The notes below the pieces were generated by a model, which was given only the letters and a program-made list of their open reading frames with translations, searched no databases and was not told the origin of the DNA. From assembly GCA_017084465.1 (NCBI GenBank), contig CP070896.1:2531001-2595000 (forward strand): DNA of 64,000 nt. Direction: 5' to 3'. This DNA comes from Lacrimispora xylanisolvens. Its GTDB lineage: Bacteria; Bacillota; Clostridia; Lachnospirales; Lachnospiraceae. Below are positions 17,394 through 26,880 of this stretch, in pieces (the stretch's first letter is position 1; the number at the start of each line of letters is the position of its first letter). Position numbers and translations under genes: made by a program.

Positions 17394-19272
17394 ATGAAAT
17401 GGCAAGGAAAACAATATTCCCAAAAATGGTATCTCTTTATTATTTATGGTCTTCTTATCCTGATACTGCTGGTTATATTCTTTGTATTTACTTATAGCCA
17501 TTACCGCAAAAACGCCTTAAAAGATGCTTCTAAGGATCTGGAAAATATGTGCGCTTCGGTAGAAAGCTCTGTAAGAACCCAGCTAGACAACATTTCATCG
17601 ATATCCATGAATATCGTATACTCAAATGCGATTAAAATGAATTTCAGGGAATTCTCCACCTCATACCAAAAATACGCTGCGGCACCCTCAGATCAGGCTG
17701 CCTCCCGTGAAAAAGCCATGGCAATCCATGATATCGTCACAGCAATGATCGGAGCATATCAAAGTGCCTCTGGAATCAACTTATATACCATGGACGGTTC
17801 CTGCGTTGAGGCAGGCTACTGGCTTAGAACCACCTCCGTAGATTTAGAGCTTCTGCCCTGGTACTCCCAGACTCTTGCATTAAACGGTCATAAATACATA
17901 ACTGCTCCAGTGGTAAACAAAGAACTTCCCGCAAAAGGAGAAAATCAGAAATCTCAAAAATTTATCTCTCTGGTACGCCTTTTCCTTGACTCAGACGGCA
18001 CACCGGAGGGAATTGTTGAGGTTGTGCAGGATTGTGACACGATTTTTTCCCTTTCCTCCCAGCTTGAGCATCAGAATCCGGACAGCCATGTTTTTATCTA
18101 CAATAACAGGCAGGAGCTGGTATATCCATATGCACCCAATTCTTCCTATCCGGACTATTACTCCATAATAACCCAGGCCTCTGTACCGGAAAACCAGGCA
18201 GGAGTCATAAGTACAGGAAGCAGCGGAAAGTTTCTTTATTCTTACCAGACCATCGAAGGCTACGACTGGACAGTCATCCTGGTCAGACCCCAATCTGCAT
18301 TTTATAAATCACTATCCCTTTTCCGTACAACGTTTTTCCTGATCGGAGCATTTTCCATCCTTGTAACCTTGTTTCTTTGTTTCTTTATTTCCAAGCACCT
18401 GACCGTTCCTCTGGAAAAGCTGACGGCAGCCACTGGGAAAATAACCATCAACCGGGTACTTGATGAAAAAAAGGTTAATTTAACCTCTGCCGACAGCAGT
18501 ATAAAAGAACTTTCCCTTCTCTGTGAATCCATCCGCAGTATGTACGAGAAACTGCGTTCCACTTCACAGGAAGTTTTATTATCAAAATCCGAAGAAACCC
18601 GCGCCAAGTTTCAGGCGGCCCAGTCACTGATCAACCCCCCATTTTCTTTATAACTGCCTGACAAATATCTCTGTTATGGCAGAAGAAAATATGAATGAGG
18701 ACATTGTACGAATGTGTAGTTACCTATGTGATTATTTCCGCTACATTTCATCCTCAAGGGAAATGATTGTCCCCCTGAAAGAAGAAATCCTTTATACAGA
18801 ATGTTACTTAAACTGCATGCAGATGCGTTATAACGAAGGTTTTACCTATACTCTGAACATAGAAGAAGGAACGGAAGAATTCTATATTCCCAAGCTCATT
18901 ATTCAGCCAATTGTGGAAAATGCCTTCAAGTACGGATTCCAGATTGCCCCGCCATGGCAGCTGTCTATTGCCTCCTATACAAAGAATGAACGGTGGTATC
19001 TAAAGGTTGAGGATAATGGAGGACTCTTAAGTGAAGATAAAAAAGAAGAGCTGTTAAGAATCTATGAGAACCTGGATATGAATAAAGAATGGAATTCATT
19101 GCAAATCGGAAATATGGGTCTTAAAAATGTCTGCCTGCGTCTAAGACTTCTCTACGGTACTGAAGCAGTTTTTCAAATTGACTGTTCCAGTCCCTGCAAA
19201 ACCAGTTTTATAGTGGGAGGCCCTGTCTATCATTCAAGGGAGGAATATTATGAGCACCATCCAGAGTTATAG
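17394..19272 (+). pseudogene. YesM-family sensor histidine kinase, frameshifted
   Basis: The start at 17394 has GGGAGG 9 bp upstream; an upstream ATG at 17340 has none. The protein has a membrane helix at about 14-36, an extracellular Cache-like sensor, a second helix near 310-330, a HAMP region and a His_kinase domain. The first frame stops at 18653 and the second runs to 19272. Removing one C from the six-C run at 18635-18640 turns INPPFSL-stop into INPHFLYNCLTN. That restores the phosphorylated His and the open frame. The ATPase domain has PIVENAFKYGF (N box). This kinase probably senses the sugar imported by the divergent operon. Confidence 0.88.
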
Positions 19273-20008
19273 TTATCTTGTGGCGGAAGACGAAAGCCTT
19301 ATTCGAAAAAACCTGATCAAGAAAATCACTTCCTTAAATCTGCCTCTTAAGCTGGCCGGAGAAGCAACCAATGGACTGGAGGCCATAGAATCAACAGAAA
19401 CAAACTGTCCAGATCTCATCATTACCGATATCCGTATGCCCCAGTGTGACGGAATTGAACTGGCAAGCTATCTAAAGAAAAACCACCCCAGTGTTAAGGT
19501 GATTATTATAAGCGGATATAATGATTTTTCCTACGCCCAGTCCGCTATCCGCTATGGGGTCGTGGATTATTTATTAAAACCGGTCACTGCAGAAAGCCTT
19601 TTTGAGTCACTTCAAAAGCTTCTTATTACCATGAAATCCGAGACTAACGCACTGGAGTCTTACTGTACTGTGAATGAAAGGCTGAGTCAGGAATCTATTT
19701 GTGGACTTATGGAGAAATATCTTCAGGAAAATTATAAGCAGGAAGTCTTTTTTCAGGAAATGAGTGAACGGTTCGGTTTTACACCGGAATACCTTGGAAA
19801 GATATTTAAGAAGAGAACTGGAGAAACACCTTCCAAGTACCTGACCAGACTGCGAATCAATGAGGCAAAACGGCTGCTGCTGCATAATCCGGATATGGAG
19901 GTTCAGAAGGTGGGGGAATTATCCGGTTATCCAGACAGTGCTTATTTCAGCAGAGTTTTTAAATCCTGTGTGGGTATCCAGCCCAGTGAATACAGAAATA
20001 AGACTTGA
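19250..20008 (+). CDS. YesN-family response regulator with AraC-type DNA-binding domain
   Basis: This 252-aa protein has a receiver domain (about 8-125) with acidic pocket EDE, phosphoacceptor Asp in ITDIRMP and Lys in LLKPV. A C-terminal AraC domain (about 155-250) has two helix-turn-helix units and the FSRVFKSCVGIQPSEYR signature. The ATG overlaps the kinase stop region by 23 bp. YesM/YesN pairs usually activate neighbouring carbohydrate operons, here the divergent GH and ABC genes. The linker between domains is shorter than in typical 500-aa YesN proteins. Confidence 0.9.
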   Translation: MSTIQSYSYLVAEDESLIRKNLIKKITSLNLPLKLAGEATNGLEAIESTETNCPDLIITDIRMPQCDGIELASYLKKNHPSVKVIIISGYNDFSYAQSAIRYGVVDYLLKPVTAESLFESLQKLLITMKSETNALESYCTVNERLSQESICGLMEKYLQENYKQEVFFQEMSERFGFTPEYLGKIFKKRTGETPSKYLTRLRINEAKRLLLHNPDMEVQKVGELSGYPDSAYFSRVFKSCVGIQPSEYRNKT

Positions 20009-20373
20009 ATATTGAAAGCCGCATCGATTGGTTTTACCGTTCCTATTCTTATCACCAATGCCTGAAAACAATGTATTACTAAATGCAAAGCAAAGGTTAT
20101 AAATAATCCTATCCACAAAATATACCAGTTGGTCACATAAGAAACAATTGTAATAATACTGATTATGATAAATTCCTCTGCCACTCCAAGCGAAAAGGCA
20201 GAGGTTGTTATCTGATCAAAATGAGAGAATAATTTTTTCGATAATACAGGAAACCTATGGGTTAAATAATTTCTGTTCTTATTGATCCATGATTGCATGA
20301 AAATTATTTCTTCAAAATCATGAAACATAAAGAGGATTGGAAATAACCACACCATTACCTTAATATCATTCAT
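19942..20373 (-). CDS. HXXEE-domain membrane protein
   Basis: This 143-aa protein has an N-terminal HDFEE motif at about residue 18, the HXXEE signature of an integral-membrane family of unknown function. Hydrophobic segments lie near 5-18, 65-90 and 90-110. The C-terminal 35 residues do not look like the family and overlap the end of the response regulator by 67 bp on the other strand. A frameshift or truncation there is possible, but I could not find a clean repair. Confidence 0.65.
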   Translation of the reverse strand: MNDIKVMVWLFPILFMFHDFEEIIFMQSWINKNRNYLTHRFPVLSKKLFSHFDQITTSAFSLGVAEEFIIISIITIVSYVTNWYILWIGLFITFALHLVIHCFQALVIRIGTVKPIDAAFNIQVLFLYSLGWIPTQDLKTLLK

Positions 20374-20402
20374 ATTATATCTCTCCCGAAATTCATTTGC
20401 GG

Positions 20403-21041
20403 TTAAATACAGGTCTTTTTAATAGGATGCCGTATAACTGTCTTCCATTTTGAGGGTTGCACCTTACGGATGTCTGAAAGATAAATTTCATGATGAAGAC
20501 GCTTATCTGTCATATCATTCATATACCCATTTTCAGCCAGATACTCATCCATCATGGCAACAGTAGCAGGTTCGTCATCAAATGGTCCTATGTGCATGAT
20601 CTGTACGCATAACCCCTCATCTACCGTTAAGAACTCGGCTGAGGAACAATCCAATTTTTTCTTTTTACCAGCTTCTGTAACAGCCCAGTCAAAATCCTCT
20701 TTTGTCACAAAGTCTGGCAATCGAATTACAGAAATCCAATTAAATGTGTCCTTATTTGCATAGTCCACCCCCTTAACATCATCCTGCCACCAGAAACCTT
20801 CAAGAGGAGGAACAACATACTCAAAAAAGCCTTCTATTTTATGTGAACCCTTATAACTCATCTTGATGGTATAAGCAACAGAATATAAAATTCCCAGCGC
20901 ATTCTGATATGCTCCGCCTTCCTGATTCGGGTCTCCTTTGCCTCTTACTGCAATATAATTGGCAACTGGAACTGTTACTATCTCTGGTGTATTCCCGGGC
21001 ATATAAAATTCCTTATACTCTTTCTTATAATCAAAAGCCAT
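20403..21041 (-). CDS. GyrI-like small-molecule-binding protein
   Basis: This 212-aa protein starts at ATG 21041, where GGAGGC lies 6 bp upstream. The GyrI-like fold is recognised from VANYIAVRGKGDPN, the central FFEYVVPPLEGFWW segment and the C-terminal KWKTVIRHPIKK. Such proteins bind small molecules and sometimes hydrolyse or sequester xenobiotics. This one lacks the AraC or MerR DNA-binding domain often attached to the fold, so it is a stand-alone binder. It lies just downstream of the BtrH-like gene; a link between them is not evident. Confidence 0.82.
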   Translation of the reverse strand: MAFDYKKEYKEFYMPGNTPEIVTVPVANYIAVRGKGDPNQEGGAYQNALGILYSVAYTIKMSYKGSHKIEGFFEYVVPPLEGFWWQDDVKGVDYANKDTFNWISVIRLPDFVTKEDFDWAVTEAGKKKKLDCSSAEFLTVDEGLCVQIMHIGPFDDEPATVAMMDEYLAENGYMNDMTDKRLHHEIYLSDIRKVQPSKWKTVIRHPIKKTCI

Positions 21042-21085
21042 TTTTTTGCCTCCACTATTCACTTATTATTCTTTCAAATAAAATA

Positions 21086-22140
21086 CTATCTTTCCAGAAG
21101 AATGAATCCCTCTGTCATGATCTCCATTATTTGTGTAAACAATCCTGGCAGTTGGTTGGTCCTGTCCTTTTCTCCAGTTAGATAAGCTACTATTATATCT
21201 TTTATATCTAAAATGATAACGGCTCCCTGCCTAAAAATAACGGATGCATTAAGCCAGGTCTCATTACCAAATTCTTTTCCAATATCATTTAGAACACAGC
21301 TCATTTTATCAAAACCACCGTAGAAGTTTACTTCGTCCGGTTCCATAATTCCACGAAGAACGTTAGGAACTGTAGGCACTGCACCAAAAACATAACCAGG
21401 TTTAAGAGTATCTTATCATAATCCTTCTTTGTGAGTTCACTTTTTAGTTTTGGCAATTCATATATAAATTTTTGTAATCCTTTTCTGCCGGTAAAGTTCA
21501 CCTGGGGATTTAAAAACATCTCACTTTTTTTTGCAAGTGATTCTTCAGCAATCTGATATTTGGTCTTTGCGTTATGTAATCTGACCGCGCAGACAGTGTT
21601 TGGTTTAGATAAGCCTGAATAACTGCAATACCAGGCTTTACGCAGTTGCGTATAAGGAAGTGTCTGAACCTCCTTACGCCCGCAATCCAGCAAATCTATG
21701 CATTGTGCATCTTCATCATAACCTATCATCAAAACATAATGGAATGGGATATGCTCTTTAAGATAAATTTTTGAATAGTATGGCAGATAATACATATCCA
21801 GTGCCCCCAAAACTGGCGGATACCCAGCATCAATTTCTGACTTAGCCTTTCTAATCGCCTGCTCAAACATTTTATATTCGTAATGTTTGTATTCAAAGCC
21901 TACAATGGGGGCAAGAAATTCATACATCTGCTTCGTGCGTCCATCTCCAAGCGCAATCATTCGTTTCAGGTCAGATTTCGGCGTTTTCAAGTAGCAGAAT
22001 GATCCGAAAGAGGCGAGACTGAAAAAGAAATTTGGCGGAAGTGTTTCACCAGTTTCTCGTATATACAGATCCTCAATTCCATTCCACATACATTCATAGT
22101 CGTGTGCATGATGCTCCAGCTTAATTAATTTCTTTTGCAT
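21086..22140 (-). pseudogene. BtrH N-terminal / DUF4872-type protein, frameshifted
   Basis: The first part (22140-21328) has a BtrH-type N-terminal region with papain-like features: HHAHDYECMWNGIEDLY near the start and FHYVLMIGYDED and IDLLDCG further on. The second part (21379-21086) fits the C-terminal DUF4872-type domain. Adding one T to the five-T run near 21388 joins them as VMFFGAVPTVPN. BtrH is an acyltransferase in butirosin synthesis; stand-alone relatives are common in clostridia and their substrates are unknown. No biosynthetic cluster surrounds this gene. Confidence 0.78.
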
Positions 22141-22219
22141 AAATACAAACCTCCTGACGCTTATCGCATTCTTACAACAGGAGTATAAACCCTCACATTA
22201 TGCGAGAGTCAATAGCGAA

Positions 22220-22743
22220 TTATTTTAAAACCTGCTCCATGCTTACAACCTTTGCATAGCGGTTGTTCCAAATTTTGTTTTCATAATATTCTGCTAAATC
22301 TTTCCCGCTTGCAAATGCATTATCAAATGTAGTTGTTGTTGACTGAGGTATGGTTACCTCATATTCGTATTCAAACGCAACCTTACAGGTAACATCCAGA
22401 CAGTACTCTGTCTGCATTCCACATAAAATAATGTTTTTACACCAATCTCCTGAAGATATTCATGAAGCCCGGTTTTTCTAAATGCACTGTTATACTGTTT
22501 CTCAAATATTTTTTCATCTGGCATGGGAGCTATGTCTTTGTATATCGTCCAACCGATGCTGCCATGCTCCAGTTCATCGCCAGTTCCGCCATCGTGTTGA
22601 ATGTAAATAACGGGAAGTCCTTTTTTTCTGCTGGTATCCAATAATGCCTTTATATTTTCTATCACAGCCACCCTGTTGTAAGGTTCTGCTTCTACCAAAG
22701 CTGTTTGCATGTCCACAATCATTAATGCATCATAATTCATCAT
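22220..22743 (-). pseudogene. Isochorismatase-family cysteine hydrolase, frameshifted
   Basis: This would be a 174-aa isochorismatase-fold hydrolase with Asp in LMIVDMQ (about residue 11), Lys near EKQYNSAF and the nucleophile Cys in CGMQTEYCLD. The first frame runs 22743-22354 and the second 22417-22220. Adding one A to the five-A run (T5 at 22434-22438 on the plus strand) gives KNIILCGMQTEYC and restores the catalytic Cys context. Family members hydrolyse amides such as nicotinamide or N-carbamoyl compounds. The substrate here is unknown. Confidence 0.83.
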
Positions 22744-23023
22744 AAATTCTCCTGACCTTTCGCAGTTAATCTTCTCAATATATCATAATTTCGTTTCTAA
22801 TATCTTAAAGCTGTACATGATAAAATGCAACAAGTAAATAAAACCCCCCTGTATAACAAGGCTTTCAGGAAGTGGTAACCGCAGTTCTCAAGTAATGATC
22901 CCCACCTCCTTCGCATATAATTGAATATCCATGTATTCTTTCAAAGCTTAATAATGCCGGATATAGCATTAACTTAAATTACAGATAAAGGATCTCAGCA
23001 CCAGAAATGAACTAACAATTAAA
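22744..23023. other. Intergenic stretch without a confident gene
   Basis: An imperfect hairpin-like segment (CCCCCCTGTATAACAAGGCTTT, about 22842-22863) resembles the terminator after tRNA-Gly. The minus strand has a GGAGG followed by a GTG frame that stops after five codons. I see no gene that can be defended. Confidence 0.4.
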
Positions 23024-23914
23024 TTGATTATTAATATAGGGGATGATGCAGAATTGAGCCAAATGGTATATATGAATTATAAAATTTACTTAATAACTAT
23101 GGATAAAACTGATCAATTTTGGAGTTTTATGGATAATGGTGCCAGAGAAATGGCTTCTATGTTAGGTGTTACATATGAATGGGATGCCCCCCTGACAAGA
23201 GATGTGAATAAACAAATCGAGATATTTAATAATGCCGTAGCAGCGGGAGCAGATGCAATCATGTTAGCCGCCAGTGATCCTTTAAAGATTTCAAGTTCAG
23301 TTGAAGATGCGAAATCAAAGGGTGTAAAAATCATCTATGTTGATGCACCCGCATTTGAACAAGCCATCGTAACCTTAGCTACAGATAATTATGAAGCTGG
23401 TAAGATAGTAGGAGAAAATATGTTTTACGAATTAGATGAGGCCGGGCTAACTAGTGGTTCAATAGGAGTCATTGGGGTAACGCCTGAAAACAGAACGACT
23501 GTAAATCGTGATTTAGGATTCCGTGATTATTTTAATATTTTTAGCAATTATCAAATATTAGATACTATTTACACCAATGGTGACCCGGAATTAGCAAAGC
23601 AGGCAACGAAAAAATATATAAGAGACAATCCAAATCTAGTTGGTATCTTTTCAACCAATGAAGGTACTACCTTGGGAATGGGAAACGCTTTGAAAGAAAA
23701 TCATACAAATATTGTCGGTATTGGATTTGATATCACAGAGACCATACAGGAAATGATAAGAAATAATATTATAAAAGCTGTATTAGTACAAAGCCCATTT
23801 ACTATGGGCTATTTGGGTATGGCTGAGGCAATTGCTGCATTAAGGGGATTAGATACAGGTTCGCAATTTATTAATACCGGAGTGACTGTAGTTAATCGGT
23901 ATACGCCAGTTTAA
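23024..23914 (+). CDS. Periplasmic-binding-protein-like sugar-binding protein without signal peptide
   Basis: This 296-aa protein has the type-I periplasmic binding fold of RbsB-like proteins (KQIEIFNNAVAAGADAIMLAASDP, then GKIVGENMF). The sequence begins where the mature fold should, with no lipoprotein signal and no clear ribosome site; ATG codons at 23024, 23066 and 23075 are candidates. No permease, ATPase or regulator gene adjoins. It may be a truncated relic whose 5' end was lost, or a cytoplasmic binding domain. Its AT-rich look differs from the neighbours and fits acquisition or decay. Confidence 0.65.
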   Translation: MIINIGDDAELSQMVYMNYKIYLITMDKTDQFWSFMDNGAREMASMLGVTYEWDAPLTRDVNKQIEIFNNAVAAGADAIMLAASDPLKISSSVEDAKSKGVKIIYVDAPAFEQAIVTLATDNYEAGKIVGENMFYELDEAGLTSGSIGVIGVTPENRTTVNRDLGFRDYFNIFSNYQILDTIYTNGDPELAKQATKKYIRDNPNLVGIFSTNEGTTLGMGNALKENHTNIVGIGFDITETIQEMIRNNIIKAVLVQSPFTMGYLGMAEAIAALRGLDTGSQFINTGVTVVNRYTPV

Positions 23915-24231
23915 GCCAGTTCAAATAATTTAGTAATCTTACTTATTCTTAAGACTATTAACCCTATATTACCCCTGCACTGGTACAACAGGTATGCCAA
24001 CTTAATATATGACAATTCATAGTGTTACTGATAGAACCATGCAGAAAACCAAAGAGTACAGAGATTTCAAAGAAGCCGGCACAAAAGGAATTAACGAGTG
24101 TAAAATACGTAGTATAATTTTACCCTTGCTGGCAGATCACGTGCTGCGTGAATCCAATCATTATATTCGTTTACTTTGTCAATCACAAATATGAAAGAGA
24201 CTCCCAGCAAACTAATTCATGCTCTTTGTTA
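23915..24231. other. Intergenic stretch, no supported gene
   Basis: A 61-codon frame from 24009 has no ribosome site, no recognisable domain and mixed codon use, so I do not call it. Nothing else stands out before the hairpin at 24232. Confidence 0.5.
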
Positions 24232-24261
24232 TGGAGGCGGCATATACTGCCTCTATTTTTA
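24232..24261 (+). terminator. Rho-independent terminator-like hairpin
   Basis: GGAGGCGGCATATACTGCCTC folds into a short stem followed by a T-rich tail (TATTTTT). It could close a transcript from the orphan binding-protein gene. Confidence 0.5.
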
Positions 24262-24289
24262 ATTTATCAATTTAAAATAAGATGAAATA

Positions 24290-24324
24290 CCACAAAAAAA
24301 GCCCTGTAAATACAAGGCTTTTAA
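24290..24324 (-). terminator. Terminator downstream of tRNA-Gly(GCC)
   Basis: On the minus strand AAAAGCCTTGTA and TACAGGGCTTTTTTT pair around a short loop, immediately after the tRNA. Confidence 0.75.
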
Positions 24325-24326
24325 AA

Positions 24327-24399
24327 AGCGCGAGACGGGACTCGAACCCGCGACCCCGACCTTGGCAAGGTCGTACTCCACCAACTGAGCCACTCGCGC
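24327..24399 (-). tRNA. tRNA-Gly (anticodon GCC)
   Basis: The cloverleaf is clear: acceptor GCGCGAG/CTCGCGC, anticodon stem CGACC/GGTCG around TTGCCAA, and T arm with GGTTCGAGTCC. CCA is not encoded. Confidence 0.97.
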
Positions 24400-24667
24400 A
24401 TGAAATATTTATTTCACAACACTGGCATTATATCATATATAGTGGTAATTTGCAATATATTTGTAAATTTTTTTTATAACAGTAATAATATAAAACGTAG
24501 GTTTATTTCAGAAAAACAGGAAACTTTATCCAATCAATTTTCTTAATTAAATGCTGGAAATTTCACCCATTAGCCCTTATTATTTTCCTAGTTTCATTAA
24601 TTTTCAAGCGCCATTCTTTTATATTCTTAATCCAATGCTTAATATAACCAATTATTCAGATTTTTCA
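24400..24667. other. AT-rich intergenic stretch
   Basis: This AT-rich leader lies upstream of both the tRNA and the TetR promoter. I see no gene or strong hairpin in it. Confidence 0.5.
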
Positions 24668-24696
24668 TTGACACCATACTAAGGGTTCCGTATAAT
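24668..24696 (+). promoter_or_regulatory. Consensus promoter of the TetR/BMP importer operon
   Basis: TTGACA at 24668-24673 and TATAAT at 24691-24696 are 17 bp apart, a perfect sigma-A consensus. Confidence 0.85.
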
Positions 24697-24704
24697 GCAA
24701 GAAA

Positions 24705-24720
24705 TTGGTCATCTGACCAA
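24705..24720. promoter_or_regulatory. TetR operator TTGGTCA-TC-TGACCAA
   Basis: This perfect 16-bp palindrome begins 8 bp after the -10 box and ends 14 bp before the TetR start. Its position over the transcription start implies repression of its own operon. Confidence 0.8.
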
Positions 24721-24734
24721 AAGGGAGGCATGAT

Positions 24735-25355
24735 ATGGGGCAAATTTTATCAATAGAAGAACAACCCTGCAGCACTTCAACAGAGGACAGAATTCTGGAT
24801 GCAGCCCTTACCATCATTCAGGAAAAAACCATCAGCGGGCTGAGAATCCGTCAGGTGGCAGAAAAAGCAAATTTGTTTCAATCCAACATTCATTATTATT
24901 ACAACAGTAAGAAAGAGCTTCTCCTTGCTGTTCAGAAAAAAGTCTTAAACCGTTACCGCGAAATCCGCCAGCAATCCATTCATCAGTCAGGTATTGGTCC
25001 GGAAGCGACTCTGGAAGATCGCCTGGACATTTTTATAAAACAAAAGATTTATACTATTCTAATAGATAATAAATACGATGTGGCGGAGCTTGATTTTTGG
25101 AACCAGTCACGTCTGGATCCTGATATGCATCAGGAATTCTGTCTTTCCTACCAGAACTGGAGAACAGAAATCAGGGAAATCGCAGAAATATTCGCACCAG
25201 ATATGCCTTCGGCAAAACAGAATCTGATAGCCGGAATTGCGGTTTCTTTGCTGGAGGGAGCCGCGGTTCAGTTTCTGGTTGATAAAGAGGCATTTGACTT
25301 AGATTCTTATTTTGCTTATTGCAAATCAATCCTGATCAGAGAGATCAGAGGCTAG
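24735..25355 (+). CDS. TetR-family transcriptional regulator
   Basis: This 206-aa protein has an N-terminal TetR helix-turn-helix (about 16-62) with IRQVAEKANLFQSNIHYYYNSKKELL. The rest is a helical ligand-binding domain typical of the BetI/TetR_C group. AAGGGAGGC precedes the ATG. It is the first gene of an operon with a four-part BMP-type importer, 9 bp upstream of the ATPase gene, behind a perfect operator and promoter. A ligand imported by the system is the likely inducer. Confidence 0.9.
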   Translation: MGQILSIEEQPCSTSTEDRILDAALTIIQEKTISGLRIRQVAEKANLFQSNIHYYYNSKKELLLAVQKKVLNRYREIRQQSIHQSGIGPEATLEDRLDIFIKQKIYTILIDNKYDVAELDFWNQSRLDPDMHQEFCLSYQNWRTEIREIAEIFAPDMPSAKQNLIAGIAVSLLEGAAVQFLVDKEAFDLDSYFAYCKSILIREIRG

Positions 25356-25364
25356 GAGGAACCA

Positions 25365-26877
25365 ATGAAGGAATTGCTGAAAATGGAGCAGATTACCAAG
25401 CAGTTTGGGGATGTATATGCCAATCGCAATATCAATCTCTCTGTAATGGAGGGTGAAGTACATACTTTGCTGGGAGAAAACGGCGCAGGAAAGCACTTTG
25501 ATGAATATTTTAATCGGCTTATATCAGCCTACTGCCGGAACCATTTATCTGCGCGGTGAAAAAGTGAAAATTGACTCACCAAAGGCTGCGGTGAAAATGG
25601 GCATTGGCATGGTACATCAGCATTTTATGCTTGTAGAGGCCATGACTGTATTGGAAAATATTATTCTTGGAAGTCGGAAGGATTCCTCAGTCTTCATCAA
25701 AAAAGAGCAGGTGAGAAAGGAAATTCTGGCTCTTTCAGAAAAGTATGGTCTTGACGTGGAACTGGACAAGCAGATTACTGATATCTCCGTAGGAGCCCAA
25801 CAGCGGGTGGAAATATTAAAAGCTCTTTACCGGGGAGCGGAACTTCTTATTCTTGATGAACCCACTGCTGCACTCACCGACATTGAAGCAGAAGGACTGT
25901 TTTCCATAATCCGCAAACTGACTGGAGAACAAAAATCCGTAATATTTATTTCCCATAAGATGAGAGAGGTTCTTTCCATCAGCGACAGAATCACTATTTT
26001 ACGGGCAGGCGAGACCATCACCACCTTAAATAAAGAGGACACTGACGGCACTCAGCTGGCTAATTTAATGATCGGAAGGGGAAATGGTGCCCAGTAATTA
26101 TAAGAAGGTTACCTCTGACGGAGATGAAGTCTTAAGCTTTCAAAATATCAGCTATCAAAAGCAGCATAAGCACAGCGGCTTAAATCAGGTAGCCTTACCG
26201 TACGAAAGGGAGAAATCCTTGGCATCGCAGGAGTGGACGGAAACGGTCAGTCACAGCTTGCACAGCTTGCAGCCGGAATTATTGCACCTGAAGAGGGAGA
26301 TGTTTTGTTAAAAGCCTCCCGCGTATCCCGTTTTGCTCCAAACGGCTTTATTCTCTCTCACGTTTCCCATGTTCCGGAAGACCGTAATAAGATGGGACTG
26401 ATCGGCAATATGACAGTCAGGGAAAATCTGATTTTAAAAGCCACAGAGGAAGCCCGTTTTTCCTACGGACACGGAGCGCTTTTAAAGAACAAAGCCATTA
26501 CAAAATTTGCACTTGAAATGAAGGAAAAAAATGATATCCGCTGCGCTTCTATTGAGCAGGAGGTGCGAAACTTATCCGGAGGAAACCAGCAAAAAATTAT
26601 ACTTGCCAGAGAAATGGAAAATGACCCGGAACTTCTGATCGCGGTTCATCCAACCAGAGGTTTAGATATTGGCGCTGCCCGTTATGTTCATGATACTATG
26701 GTCGCTGCCAGAGATCAGGGCTGTGCGATTTTGTTAATCAGTGCTGATTTTGATGAAATACTTAATTTATCAGACCGGATTCTGGTTATGTTCGAGGGTC
26801 AGGTCATGGGGACGTACTCAGGAGTTAACCCGCCCATTGAACAAATCTCACTTGCAATGGCAGGAAAGGGGAATTAG
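25365..26877 (+). pseudogene. BMP-family importer ATPase (NupO/YufO-like), multiply frameshifted
   Basis: This would be one ABC ATPase of about 505 aa with two nucleotide-binding domains, as in NupO/YufO nucleoside importers. It is split into four overlapping frames. Break 1 is in the first Walker A, GENGAGK then HFD, where two missing A restore GKSTLMN. Break 2 is near 26075: one G too many in GGGG, repaired to MIGREMVPS. Break 3 is near 26203: one missing base, repaired to ALTVRKGEI. The Q loop, LSGGNQQK signature and Walker B regions are intact. Three indels in one gene point to sequence error rather than decay, because the rest is fully conserved. Confidence 0.85.
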
Positions 26878-26880
26878 GAC

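Noticed and set aside
22744..23023. Short minus-strand frame beginning GTG behind GGAGG, with an in-frame TGA
   Set aside because: It stops after five codons and is not supported by any recognisable product. A selenocysteine reading would need a SECIS-like element that I cannot see.
24009..24194. Plus-strand 61-codon frame
   Set aside because: It has no ribosome site and no resemblance to any family.
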